Of a stretch of DNA of 64,000 bases, positions 17,683-26,215 are shown in pieces. The DNA is from RGIG4079 sp045596365 (lineage in GTDB: Bacteria; Bacteroidota; Bacteroidia; Bacteroidales; Muribaculaceae): NCBI GenBank assembly GCA_045596365.1, contig JAZOCE010000022.1, positions 51,123 to 115,122 on the forward strand, read 5' to 3'. Position 1 is the first letter of the stretch. Each line of letters starts with the position of its first letter. A program made the translations under genes and the position numbers. The notes beneath the pieces are model-generated. The model saw nothing but the letters and a program-made list of their open reading frames with translations. It made no database searches and was not told the origin of the DNA.

Positions 17683-18810
17683 TTAGTTTTCATATTCTTC
17701 ATATAATGATTTTATGCGAGAGACCGGAATATAGCTGACGATGCGAGCTTTAAAATTACCGGTTGAGTCATCTAATATGTCAGTATCAGCAGTTATTCTG
17801 ATTGTGTGGCAATAGCCTTCGGCACGATTGAGCATAATGAGCAGTCCCACAATCTTTTTATCGGTATATTCCTTTAATCCGAAGAATGCTTTACATCCTT
17901 GTTCAAAGAAATAGCTGATAAAGTTATTTACCGGAATCGTAAATTGAGTTTGTTTAAAGCCATATTGTTTTAAAGTAACATCAACTTTATAGTCGCAATT
18001 AATTTCTCCGGAGGTGAATAAATTGCTTATGCTTTCAATGGGATAGTGTGGGTTAAAGATTAAACTATAGCCTCCATTTACACTATCTTGTTTGTAATAT
18101 TTATTTGAATTTAAGTTGTCTAAGTAATAACTTTTTCCGGGCAATATGTAATAATTGATAAAAAAATTAGGTAAAAGTTGTTCTTTTGCAACTTGTTTCG
18201 ATTTGTATTCAATTTTAGGTGCCGATTTTAAATCTTCGGCGAGACGCCTTTCATTTTCTGACATCTCAGTTCCATGCAATAAATCATAGCTTGCTGGAAA
18301 TTCAATACTAAAAGTTGGAATATTGTCCTTTTCCCAGCTTACATTGTATTTTTTATCTTCGATGAGGCTAACACTCAGATTGAGTGTTGAATCGTTGTAA
18401 AGATGAGGCATAGAGGAAATTTCTCCGCCGGAGAAACTGATGCCATCCTCTGCCAATTGATTGTTTATTGGCTTTACTCTTTTGAGTGGTAAATCAAGAG
18501 TTAATACATATCGTTCAAGGAAATCAAAAACAGGTGATTGCATTGATGAGCGTTGTTCAGGAGTGAATATGCAATATCCAATGTGATTAACTCGGTTGTT
18601 TTTTGTGCGGACAATGACGTCTTTGTCTTGATACTTTAAACATAAAGTATCGTTTGGTGACAAACTATCAAGCTGAGCCGACAATTGCATTACTTGGCTC
18701 ATTTCTTTTAGTTGGTCAGTTGCGAAAGAGTTAATATGCGCTCTCACTACGGATGTTGATATCCATAGTGAGAGACATAATAACATTATTGTTTTTAGTG
18801 ATTTAATCAT
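17683..18810 (-). CDS. exported hypothetical protein of the tubulin-like operon
   Basis: The 375-residue protein has a signal peptide (about 1-25, ending SVVRA). No family is recognised. It is a soluble, beta-rich periplasmic-looking protein with a central segment of Tyr/Asn-rich strands (NYYILPGKSYYLDNLNSN) and a C-terminal part FFEQGCKAFFGLKEYTDKK that suggests a duplicated alpha/beta domain. It follows the zinc-ribbon membrane protein by five bases and is followed by the coiled-coil protein, both in the same operon. A surface or periplasmic partner of the membrane proteins encoded upstream is a reasonable guess and no more. Confidence 0.72.
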   Translation of the reverse strand: MIKSLKTIMLLCLSLWISTSVVRAHINSFATDQLKEMSQVMQLSAQLDSLSPNDTLCLKYQDKDVIVRTKNNRVNHIGYCIFTPEQRSSMQSPVFDFLERYVLTLDLPLKRVKPINNQLAEDGISFSGGEISSMPHLYNDSTLNLSVSLIEDKKYNVSWEKDNIPTFSIEFPASYDLLHGTEMSENERRLAEDLKSAPKIEYKSKQVAKEQLLPNFFINYYILPGKSYYLDNLNSNKYYKQDSVNGGYSLIFNPHYPIESISNLFTSGEINCDYKVDVTLKQYGFKQTQFTIPVNNFISYFFEQGCKAFFGLKEYTDKKIVGLLIMLNRAEGYCHTIRITADTDILDDSTGNFKARIVSYIPVSRIKSLYEEYEN

Positions 18811-18815
18811 TTTGA

Positions 18816-19463
18816 TTATATTCCGATGGTAAATGGTTTTTGTGTTCCATCAGTGCGGATAAGTATACCTTGAACAAGTTTGCCATTTGTTATTTTAGTG
18901 TTTTTGATAACATCACCAGGATAAACATCAATAACTTCACCACGAGTGTTGCCAAGGTCAATTGAATGTTGTCTTGTTACTTTCAATTCACCACCGAAAC
19001 CTGTTGCCGGACCACTATATTTTCCCCATGAGAATTTAGGCCCAACCGGTTGTGTTACTGGAGGGGTAGTAACTGTATCTACATTAACTTTCACAGAATC
19101 AGTGGCTACAGAATCAACAGGAGCTGTTGTTACAGAGTCAGTTCCTGCAGTACCGCCCGGGATAACAGGAGGGATAGAGTCAATTACTTGTTCTTGTGTT
19201 TCAGATGAGCCTCCGAATAGGCCGCCAAACCAAGCTCCGGCGCCACCACCGATTAATACTACTGCTACAATAATGATGAGCAACATTTTATTAGGGCCGC
19301 CACCGTTAGGACCTTTTCCTCCACCTACTACTTTTCCAACTTGTGTTAGAGGCTTGCCACATTCAGAGCAGACGAAATTTGATTTTTCGGCTTCTTGTTC
19401 AACTTTGTCGGCTGCTAAATCGCAACCATCGATATTCTTACAGATACCTTTTAATTTTGCCAT
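18816..19463 (-). CDS. zinc-ribbon, single-helix membrane protein of the tubulin-like operon
   Basis: The 215-residue protein has an N-terminal zinc-ribbon-like module with cysteines 8, 14, 32 and 35 (CKNIDGC and CSECG). A Gly-rich stretch, one membrane helix at about 60-80 and a long Thr/Val/Asp/Ser linker (90-140) with repeated DSV units follow. A compact C-terminal domain (145-215) begins FSWGKYSGPATGFGG. With no signal peptide, the zinc ribbon would face the cytoplasm and the C-terminal domain the periplasm. That makes it a candidate link between the cytoplasmic tubulin-like protein (13 bases upstream) and the exported proteins downstream. No established family is recognised for the whole. 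Confidence 0.78.
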   Translation of the reverse strand: MAKLKGICKNIDGCDLAADKVEQEAEKSNFVCSECGKPLTQVGKVVGGGKGPNGGGPNKMLLIIIVAVVLIGGGAGAWFGGLFGGSSETQEQVIDSIPPVIPGGTAGTDSVTTAPVDSVATDSVKVNVDTVTTPPVTQPVGPKFSWGKYSGPATGFGGELKVTRQHSIDLGNTRGEVIDVYPGDVIKNTKITNGKLVQGILIRTDGTQKPFTIGI

Positions 19464-19476
19464 AATTGTTTAGTTA

Positions 19477-22400
19477 TTATAATTCTTTTAATTCATTTTC
19501 CATTATTTCACGAGCAATTGCTTTATATTTGGCATATACAGGACTGAATTCGTTATTCTCACATGCTGCTGATGGTAGAATTTTTTCTTTCAATACTGTT
19601 ACTAATTCTTTGCGTAGAGCAACTTTTTGGTCGTTTGTACGACATTGTGCTTTCATGTTTTTGTCTACCAATGCCATTACTTTTTGAGCCATATTATAGT
19701 CGTTTGCCAATACATCGATAGTTGCAATCAAGTCTTTGCCGGCTTTTACCCAATTGTCATCGCCAAATTCGTCAGGGAAATTAATTGCGTCAAAGTGAGC
19801 TCCTGTTGTGGGATCACTCTTTTCTACGAATAGTCCCATTGCATAGGCTTTTAATACATACGGAGTAACCATTTCCTTGATTTCGATGATGTCCATTTCA
19901 AACAATGATGGCAATGGCTTAGCGAATGTTTCGGTGTGAAGCACCATTTTGTTTAGGTCACTATCGGGAGCTGCCAACATATCTTCGTAACGTTTCTTAA
20001 GTACTTTTACGTTAGAAACATAGCGCAATGGGAATCCTGATGCAGCCGCAACCACAACGATTTGATTGTTCTTGTAGTTGGTAGAAACGTCAACTTTTGG
20101 ATTGAATCCTGGATAAATTTGAACAAATGTATTGATCAATTTGTCGCGGAAACCACTATTATCATCGTCAAATTTAGGAATACAAAGTTGTACCATTGAC
20201 ATCATGTTGCCACCACCTTGGAAGCCTTTACCTTGTTCTTCAGCATTGAATTGAAGATAAGGTTTAGCTGAATTAATCATTGAACGAACAAGTTGTTCCA
20301 ATTTTTCTTCGGTATTGTACTCTTGTTTAAGTTTTTCCAAGATGTTTACACCGAGCATCTTGTTCAATGGATCAGCTTGAGCTGCATTTTCCATGGCAGC
20401 ACGTGCAGTAGTTTGACACACGTCAAGGATAATATCGCTTGCTGTTTCATAGTCAGTTCTATCACACAGGTTACCGAATGAACGTTCTCCATCTTCACCA
20501 AGAGCTTTAACGAGTTTGTTTCGGATAGAAAGAGCGTTATCACTTTGAGTTTCTTTATTTACGACACATGCTTTAGTGAAGCGTTGAACCATATCAGGAT
20601 CATATTTTTTCTGAATGCCTGTTTCGTCAGCGTCTTCATCCTTTTTACATTTGCTGTCAGCTTGACGAGCAACTTCTTCCAAAATGGCAGTCAAGATAGA
20701 TTTATATTGGACAACACCATCTTTCATCAATCCAAGTTGTTCGATGACAGCTTGCATCAATTCAGTAGCAAAACGATAAGCTTCGATGCGAGTTGCAGTA
20801 GTATATAATTCGCATTTAGCTGTTTTATATGCACTGAATACTTTTTTAGATGCACCTGTGATTGCATCTCTCAACCAACCGATATTATCCCACTCGATAT
20901 TGCATTGACGGATTCTTTCGTTGCAGTCGTCCAACTCTTCCTCCATTTTTGCAATTTGTTCTTTGATGTCGTTGATGCGTTCAGTGCAATCAGCAATCAA
21001 AAGGCTGGTGTATTTCTCGATTTCAAGGATGCTCTTTTGTCCGCTTTGCCATTCTTCAAAAAGTAATGTTTCAATATGGCGACGGATAGCTTTTGCATAT
21101 GCTCCGCGTTCACCACGTTGAGTTTCGTAGAATTTCTTAACTCCTAATGAGCGGAAGTTCTTTTCGAAGTAATCGGTACATGCATCGCTGAAGATTGCCA
21201 ACCAACTTTTCTTGTCTGCTTCAGTTTGTGCATCATCGGCAAATCCTTGAGTACGTTCTTCCCAAGTAGAATCAATGTCGTGCCAACGTTTGGTCCCTGC
21301 ACTTTCAATGATAGGTTTAGAAAGCATTAGGTAGTTGTTGGAGAGCATCAATCGTTCACGATTTTTGCGATCTTTTATTTCAGAAGCAAATCCGCTACCC
21401 ACTTCTTCCAATGATGTTTCGGCATATCCGATACCTTCTTGCCATAGGTTGAATTGCAATTGGCGTGCTGCTTGACGAGCAAAGTTATAAGTTACAAATT
21501 CTTCAATTTCAGTTTCAGGATATTCAATGCGTTTGATACCGAAAGCAAGGAATTTGCGACTGCGAGCGGGTTGATTTGCACGATCCATTTCAGGCCCTGC
21601 ACCGTCGTTTTCGCAACCTACAAGTCGATTCATTTTGCCTGCGTCTCCCGACATTTCACTTGCTACAATCTTTTGGAACATGAAATCGGCCACAGATGCA
21701 GGAAGCCCCATTGCCAAATCTAATATTTTACCGGCTTCGTTTACATTTGAATAAAGGTAGGCTGCTTCAAAAGCATTGATGCCATTTAGTAAGCGTTGAA
21801 CTTCACCTGTGTAGTTATCTTTTTGTCCTGTTACGTCAAGTGGAAGATATTTGCCGATGCTCATTGCGTTCAATTCTACCAATGCTGCATAACCATTAGC
21901 TTGATAGAAACCGCTATCATGGTCAGAATTTACAAGGTTCATTTCAGGAACATATAGGTAGAGATTTACTTTGAAGCGATCTCCGTTTGCTCCTGGTTGA
22001 GGAGGGTATTCTTTGCGAATTTGGCTTATGGCATCAATGATAGAGCCTGATCCTGTACCACCGGCAAGACCGGCACAGATGTGAAATGTGACAGCGGCAT
22101 CTCCGGATGTTTGTGTAATGCGAGTTACTGCTTGTTTAACACGAGAAACGAAATCGCTATTGGCATCGCGTACACTCATGTTGTTAGCTAACAATGTGCG
22201 ACCTAAACGGCGACGTTGCCCACCAATACCGGCTGTGATTAGCGGACCTAATTTGCTTGTCATTAGGTTGATATCATCGGAATTAAGGAAACATTCAACT
22301 CCGGGATACATAGAAAGGTTAGAGAACATGCTTGCACTTACACCATGAATAGAAACTTTTTGAGCTTCTTTTAAGTGTACTGATTTTCCCATTACTTTCC

Positions 22401-22569
22401 ATCCTGTGCGATTATCTAAATCGGCAGGAGATGAATCTACATAAATGTACTCTAAATTAATGTTATTAGTGGGCTCATTTGAATGAAATTCTTCATAAAC
22501 CCTTTTTCTCATTTCGCGAAGTACCTTTCCTCCGGTACCTCCCAAACCAATGATTAAATGATTTGCCAT
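19477..22569 (-). CDS. large tubulin/FtsZ-superfamily GTPase-like protein
   Basis: The 1030-residue cytoplasmic protein has the hallmarks of a tubulin-fold nucleotide-binding domain. The N-terminal strand-loop is HLIIGLGGTGGKVLREMRKR (4-23), and the tubulin signature CAGLAGGTGSGSIIDAI lies at about 165-181, with GGTGSG matching the phosphate-binding G-box. The segment YIYVDSS around residue 41 fits strand S2. FtsZ has about 380 residues and TubZ about 480, so this belongs to the long tubulin-like class rather than to division FtsZ. A coiled coil lies near 515-555 (INDIKEQIAKMEEELDDC), and the C-terminal third is mixed alpha/beta. It is the second gene of the operon, 23 bases after the membrane gene. 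Filament formation is unproven. Confidence 0.88.
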   Translation of the reverse strand: MANHLIIGLGGTGGKVLREMRKRVYEEFHSNEPTNNINLEYIYVDSSPADLDNRTGWKVMGKSVHLKEAQKVSIHGVSASMFSNLSMYPGVECFLNSDDINLMTSKLGPLITAGIGGQRRRLGRTLLANNMSVRDANSDFVSRVKQAVTRITQTSGDAAVTFHICAGLAGGTGSGSIIDAISQIRKEYPPQPGANGDRFKVNLYLYVPEMNLVNSDHDSGFYQANGYAALVELNAMSIGKYLPLDVTGQKDNYTGEVQRLLNGINAFEAAYLYSNVNEAGKILDLAMGLPASVADFMFQKIVASEMSGDAGKMNRLVGCENDGAGPEMDRANQPARSRKFLAFGIKRIEYPETEIEEFVTYNFARQAARQLQFNLWQEGIGYAETSLEEVGSGFASEIKDRKNRERLMLSNNYLMLSKPIIESAGTKRWHDIDSTWEERTQGFADDAQTEADKKSWLAIFSDACTDYFEKNFRSLGVKKFYETQRGERGAYAKAIRRHIETLLFEEWQSGQKSILEIEKYTSLLIADCTERINDIKEQIAKMEEELDDCNERIRQCNIEWDNIGWLRDAITGASKKVFSAYKTAKCELYTTATRIEAYRFATELMQAVIEQLGLMKDGVVQYKSILTAILEEVARQADSKCKKDEDADETGIQKKYDPDMVQRFTKACVVNKETQSDNALSIRNKLVKALGEDGERSFGNLCDRTDYETASDIILDVCQTTARAAMENAAQADPLNKMLGVNILEKLKQEYNTEEKLEQLVRSMINSAKPYLQFNAEEQGKGFQGGGNMMSMVQLCIPKFDDDNSGFRDKLINTFVQIYPGFNPKVDVSTNYKNNQIVVVAAASGFPLRYVSNVKVLKKRYEDMLAAPDSDLNKMVLHTETFAKPLPSLFEMDIIEIKEMVTPYVLKAYAMGLFVEKSDPTTGAHFDAINFPDEFGDDNWVKAGKDLIATIDVLANDYNMAQKVMALVDKNMKAQCRTNDQKVALRKELVTVLKEKILPSAACENNEFSPVYAKYKAIAREIMENELKEL

Positions 22570-22592
22570 AGTGTTTTATATTATTTTTAAGA

Positions 22593-23165
22593 TTAAAAAT
22601 CATCTCTGCGACTGCGCCTTCTCGCAGTTGAAGATCGTCGTGTGGTTTTGTGATATACATCCATTGTCTTGATTACAACAAAAGTCCCTATCGCAATGAA
22701 TGCTACACACCACCCCAAATGTTTTAGGATAAATATATTCATAAATTCATGACACTCGTCAATCATTGCTTGAACAATTGTTGATGGTGTGTGATTAGAG
22801 AAATCTCCGGAACCTACATAACAGGCAAATAGCGGATAATCGTCTCTTAAAGAATTTATAATGTCTTGTGTTTCTTCTTCTGTGAAATAGTGGTCGATAT
22901 TGTAGACGCTGATATATTCAGTTACGCTTACTCCAATATCATCAGTCATCCCTTTTATTTTGAATGCTCCACATATTAAAATTGAGTGATAGGCAAGCAA
23001 AATGAATAATATAGCTCCTACTATATATGTAATAGGCGTAAATGTGTATTTTGGGTAGAAACTTTTTACTAAATAAAAAAGCAACCCAACTCCAATGATG
23101 GTGATAAATACACCTAATAGCATACTTCCGAAAGCATATTGTAGAACATCAAGAGCAAGATCCAT
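22593..23165 (-). CDS. three-helix membrane protein, first gene of the tubulin-like operon
   Basis: The 190-residue protein has membrane helices at about 13-33, 44-67 and 145-167. A loop of about 75 residues between the second and third holds YFTEEETQDIINSLRDD. A very basic C-terminal tail (RRSSTARRRSRRDDF) is likely cytoplasmic by the positive-inside rule, placing the loop outside. No family is recognised. Its place directly before the tubulin-like gene suggests a membrane anchor or receptor for it, with the basic tail as possible contact; this is inference. Confidence 0.75.
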   Translation of the reverse strand: MDLALDVLQYAFGSMLLGVFITIIGVGLLFYLVKSFYPKYTFTPITYIVGAILFILLAYHSILICGAFKIKGMTDDIGVSVTEYISVYNIDHYFTEEETQDIINSLRDDYPLFACYVGSGDFSNHTPSTIVQAMIDECHEFMNIFILKHLGWCVAFIAIGTFVVIKTMDVYHKTTRRSSTARRRSRRDDF

Positions 23166-23243
23166 ACGATTGGTATTTATTATTAAGATTAAATGTTACT
23201 GTGTTTTATGTGATAAAACTGCAGTTATGTAATTATATAAATG

Positions 23244-23251
23244 CAAATATA
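23244..23251 (-). promoter_or_regulatory. -7 promoter box of the tubulin-like operon
   Basis: Read on the minus strand the site is TATATTTG, a perfect TAnnTTTG box, 79 bases before the first ATG of the operon. A TTG at 23275-23277 could be the -33 element but the spacing (23 bases) is long. Confidence 0.5.
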
Positions 23252-23352
23252 AAACTTATTTATGGAATAATTGACAATATTTTATTAAAAAAGTGCCAAA
23301 TAAAACAATCTGTTAATGTCGAAAACTTTTTTGAAAATAGTGAGGGGCAAAA

Positions 23353-23384
23353 TTTGATTTGTTGTGATAAGTTGATTAATTTTG
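23353..23384 (+). promoter_or_regulatory. complete Bacteroidetes promoter touching the start codon of the HU/SPOR gene
   Basis: TTTG at 23353-23356, a 20-base spacer, then TAATTTTG at 23377-23384. The start codon begins two bases after the -7 box, so the predicted transcription start falls on the ATG pair and the mRNA would be leaderless. Confidence 0.65.
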
Positions 23385-23386
23385 CA

Positions 23387-24352
23387 ATGATGATTTCGAT
23401 AAACGAACATATAGAGTATCTGATAGGAAGACATGACTGTGTGGTTGTGCCTAGTTGGGGCGCATTTATCGCACAATATCAATCGGCACAATTTGATGAA
23501 ACAAATGGAGTTATGTTGCCGCCGATGCGCACAATAGGGTTTAATCGCGATATTAATCATAATGATGGGCTTATTGCTGCATCGATAATGCGTCGCGAGA
23601 AGATTACCTATGAAGCAGCAGTGAAAATTGTTAATGATGAGGTTGATGTCATGAATCATCAGTTTAATATTGAAGGTGAGATTTCAATAGGAAAGTTGGG
23701 CGTTTTTCGTAAATCAGAAGATGAGACTGTCGTTTTCGAACCGTTTGCTTCAAAAATAGAATATGCCGGTTTGCCTGTGCTAAATATAGAGGAGAAACAA
23801 GTAGAGAAAGAACCGGAAATCAAAAGCAATATTGTATATATTCCTGTTAGTCGTAATTTCTTCAAGCTTGCGGCATCAATAATTTTGCTAATCGGATTAG
23901 GATTAACTTTGTCAACGCCATTGATTGTTGATGAAGCGCAAATGAGTTATGCATCAATATCAACCCCTAAAATTGTTGTTTCAGATGATGTAAATCCTCA
24001 ATTTATTGAGCCGGCAATAGATTCTGAGCTGTTTATATCAATGCCTGATGTAAATGAAGCAACAGCGGTAGTTGATACAACAATGACAATTATGTCAATA
24101 GGTGATGCTCTATTTGCAATGCGATGCAGTAGCGCAGATTCCTTTTGTCTTATTGTTGCGTCACTTGCAACACGAGAACTTGCTGAAGAGTATATTGCCG
24201 AAAGAGCAGATGTGGCAATGCACATTTTGGAATGTGATGGCAGGTATCGAATATATGTAGCAACAGGAGCGACTGTTGCACAAGCGATGAAACCTATGCA
24301 ATCTGTAGCGTTTGCTGAAAAATATCCTACTGCATGGGTGTGCCGTAGATAA
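23387..24352 (+). CDS. HU-CCDC81-like and SPOR domain membrane protein
   Basis: About 321 residues. The N-terminal part (about 1-120) resembles the HU-CCDC81 module of Bacteroidetes (INEHIEYLIGRHDCVVVPSWGAFIA, shown here only in part: GRHDCVVVPSWGAF, then LPPMRTIGFNRDINHNDG). A single membrane helix follows at about 157-181. The C-terminal part (about 250-321) looks like a SPOR domain (CLIVASLATRELAEEYI, YRIYVATGATVAQA), which binds denuded septal peptidoglycan. This predicts a cell-envelope protein acting at division or remodelling sites, with the HU-like domain inside. The frame stays open upstream to 23201, but the promoter overlaps that part, so ATG 23387 or 23390 is preferred. It diverges from the tubulin-like operon. 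Confidence 0.85.
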   Translation: MMISINEHIEYLIGRHDCVVVPSWGAFIAQYQSAQFDETNGVMLPPMRTIGFNRDINHNDGLIAASIMRREKITYEAAVKIVNDEVDVMNHQFNIEGEISIGKLGVFRKSEDETVVFEPFASKIEYAGLPVLNIEEKQVEKEPEIKSNIVYIPVSRNFFKLAASIILLIGLGLTLSTPLIVDEAQMSYASISTPKIVVSDDVNPQFIEPAIDSELFISMPDVNEATAVVDTTMTIMSIGDALFAMRCSSADSFCLIVASLATRELAEEYIAERADVAMHILECDGRYRIYVATGATVAQAMKPMQSVAFAEKYPTAWVCRR

Positions 24353-24379
24353 TCTAATATCCACTTAAATATAATCATT

Positions 24380-24916
24380 ATGGGAAATTTTCATGATTTG
24401 CTGGTCAACCGACGCAGCATACGTCGTTATACATCGGAAGAGGTTAGTGCCGAAAATGTGAGACTGATTCTTGAAGCAGCATTGATGGCGCCTACATCAA
24501 AAAGTACGCGTGCATGGCAATTTATAGTCATTGAAGATAAAGACATGCTTGAACGATTGAGCCATTGTAAACCGGCAGGTGCAGGCCCTATTGCAAAGGC
24601 TGCTTTTGCAGTTGTGGTTGCCGCTGATCCTTCATTGACTGATCCATGGGTGGAAGATGCGTCGATTGCGGCAGCTTATATGCAGTTGCAAGCAGAGGAT
24701 TTGGGATTAGGCTCATGTTGGATTCAGGTTAGAGGCCGATTTGCCGGAGATAATACACCGTCAGAGGAGTATGTTCAAGAGTTGTTGGGAATGCCCGATA
24801 CATTGCCAGTGTTGTGTGTGATGGCATTTGGGCACAAGGATGAAGAACGTCGACCATGTGATACATCAAAGCTGTTGTGGGAAAAAGTCCACATTGGCAC
24901 ATGGAAAGAGGTGTAA
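24380..24916 (+). CDS. nitroreductase family protein
   Basis: The 178-residue FMN-dependent oxidoreductase belongs to the short nitroreductase family. It starts with HDLLVNRRSIRRYTSEEVS, the typical FMN-phosphate-binding RRSIRRY, and continues with ALMAPTSKSTRAWQFIVIED and GLGSCWIQVRG. Such proteins reduce nitro groups, quinones or flavins with NAD(P)H; the physiological substrate is open. It opens a run of four overlapping genes: the next start codon lies inside its last five codons. Confidence 0.93.
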   Translation: MGNFHDLLVNRRSIRRYTSEEVSAENVRLILEAALMAPTSKSTRAWQFIVIEDKDMLERLSHCKPAGAGPIAKAAFAVVVAADPSLTDPWVEDASIAAAYMQLQAEDLGLGSCWIQVRGRFAGDNTPSEEYVQELLGMPDTLPVLCVMAFGHKDEERRPCDTSKLLWEKVHIGTWKEV

Positions 24917-25710
24917 GACATAAAATTGCTATAATAGGCGCAGGAAATGTGGCAACGCATTTAGCGCAAGCATTCGCTTGTGCCAATGATGTTGTGCAGA
25001 TTTATAGTCGCAATCTTGATAACGCCACTTGCTTGGCATCTAAAATACAAGGATGTGAGGCTATTAACGATTTATCGCAATTAAGTAGTAATGTAGATAT
25101 ATATATAGTTTCGGTTAAAGACGATGCAATAATCGATATTGTATATGGAATGCCGGAAACTTGCCGAAATGGGCTATGGGTGCACACATCCGGTAGCGTG
25201 TCTATGGATGTGTTTAGGAACATAGCTGAAAATTATGGCGTGCTTTATCCGTTGCAGACGTTTTCTCGAGATGTCCCGGTAAATGTTGGAGAGGTCCCCT
25301 TTTTTATAGAGGGGAATAATGCGGTAAGTTTTGGGAGAATAAAAGATGTGGCATTGAGTGTTTCTTCGATTGTCAGATGTGCCGATAGCGATAGTCGCAA
25401 ACTTATTCATGCATCGGCTGTATTTGCTTGTAATTTTGTAAATCACATGTGGTCAATTGCTGATGAAGTGTTGAAAGATGGAGATTTCTCATTTGATTTA
25501 CTGTTGCCGTTATTGAAAGAAACACTTGCTAAGGTGTCAAAAGTGTCTCCTTATGATGCTCAGACAGGTCCTGCACGACGAGGAGATATTGATACAATGT
25601 CAAGGCATATGGCATTGCTTGATGAAGATAAAAAAGAGATATACAAACTGCTTTCGCGCAGTATAATGAAACAATATAATATTCCTATAGATGAGCAGAA
25701 TAAATTATGA
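24901..25710 (+). CDS. Rossmann-fold DUF2520-type oxidoreductase-like protein
   Basis: The 269-residue protein has a dinucleotide-binding N-terminal Rossmann domain (KIAIIGAGNVATHLAQAF). A C-terminal helical domain of the DUF2520 type (HASAVFACNFVNHMWSIADE, GPARRGDIDTMSRHMALL) is shared with the ketopantoate-reductase/F420-NADP reductase-like group. The substrate is unknown. ATG 24901 overlaps the nitroreductase stop by 16 bases; the in-frame ATG at 24877 would overlap more and adds nothing conserved. Its own stop overlaps the HAD gene start by 20 bases. Confidence 0.88.
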   Translation: MERGVRHKIAIIGAGNVATHLAQAFACANDVVQIYSRNLDNATCLASKIQGCEAINDLSQLSSNVDIYIVSVKDDAIIDIVYGMPETCRNGLWVHTSGSVSMDVFRNIAENYGVLYPLQTFSRDVPVNVGEVPFFIEGNNAVSFGRIKDVALSVSSIVRCADSDSRKLIHASAVFACNFVNHMWSIADEVLKDGDFSFDLLLPLLKETLAKVSKVSPYDAQTGPARRGDIDTMSRHMALLDEDKKEIYKLLSRSIMKQYNIPIDEQNKL

Positions 25711-26215
25711 TTTGCGCTTGATAAGAGCTATCGCCTTTGATGTAGATGGAGTGCTATCTCCTTCTACGATTCCATTGCATCCCAATGGCGTTCCAATGCG
25801 CATGGTAAATATAAAAGATGGATATGCTATACAACTTGCAGTGAAACATGGATATAAGATTGCAATCATTACAGGTGCCGATACAGAGGCTATCAGAGTG
25901 CGTTTTGCCGGACTTGGGGTAGAGGATATCTATCTGAAAGCAGGACAGAAAGTGCCATGTCTGAAGGAATGGATGAGCAAATATGGTTTAAAATCAGAGG
26001 AAGTTGCTTATGTCGGAGATGATATTCCTGATTTTGAGGCGATGCAGATGGTCGGATTGTCGGTAGCACCTGTCGATGCAGCAGATGATATTAAGGAAAT
26101 AGCAACGTATATTTCTCCTTGTCGAGGAGGTGAGGGTGTTGGACGAGACCTCCTTGAGCAGATAATGAGAGTGCGTGGCGATTGGATGTCAACAGGAAAA
26201 GCCTTTGGGTGGTAA
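25691..26215 (+). CDS. HAD-superfamily phosphatase, KdsC-like
   Basis: The 174-residue protein has HAD motif I AFDVDGVLS, motif II ITGADTEAI and motif IV GDDIPDFEAM, with no large cap domain. This matches the C0 type such as KDO-8-phosphate phosphatase, which releases KDO for lipopolysaccharide. Length fits KdsC. Other C0 phosphatases (for example of sialic-acid synthesis) are possible because no kds gene is next to it. It overlaps the preceding gene by 20 bases and shares one base with the following start (TAATG). Confidence 0.85.
   Translation: MSRINYDLRLIRAIAFDVDGVLSPSTIPLHPNGVPMRMVNIKDGYAIQLAVKHGYKIAIITGADTEAIRVRFAGLGVEDIYLKAGQKVPCLKEWMSKYGLKSEEVAYVGDDIPDFEAMQMVGLSVAPVDAADDIKEIATYISPCRGGEGVGRDLLEQIMRVRGDWMSTGKAFGW

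Noticed and set aside
18946..19473. A 175-codon plus-strand frame rich in Pro/Thr
   Set aside because: It is the reverse reading of the zinc-ribbon membrane protein's Gly/Thr-rich linker; no independent evidence.
19477..22569. Cell-division FtsZ
   Set aside because: It is nearly three times the length of FtsZ, lacks an ftsA/ftsQ neighbourhood and diverges outside the GGTGSG signature.
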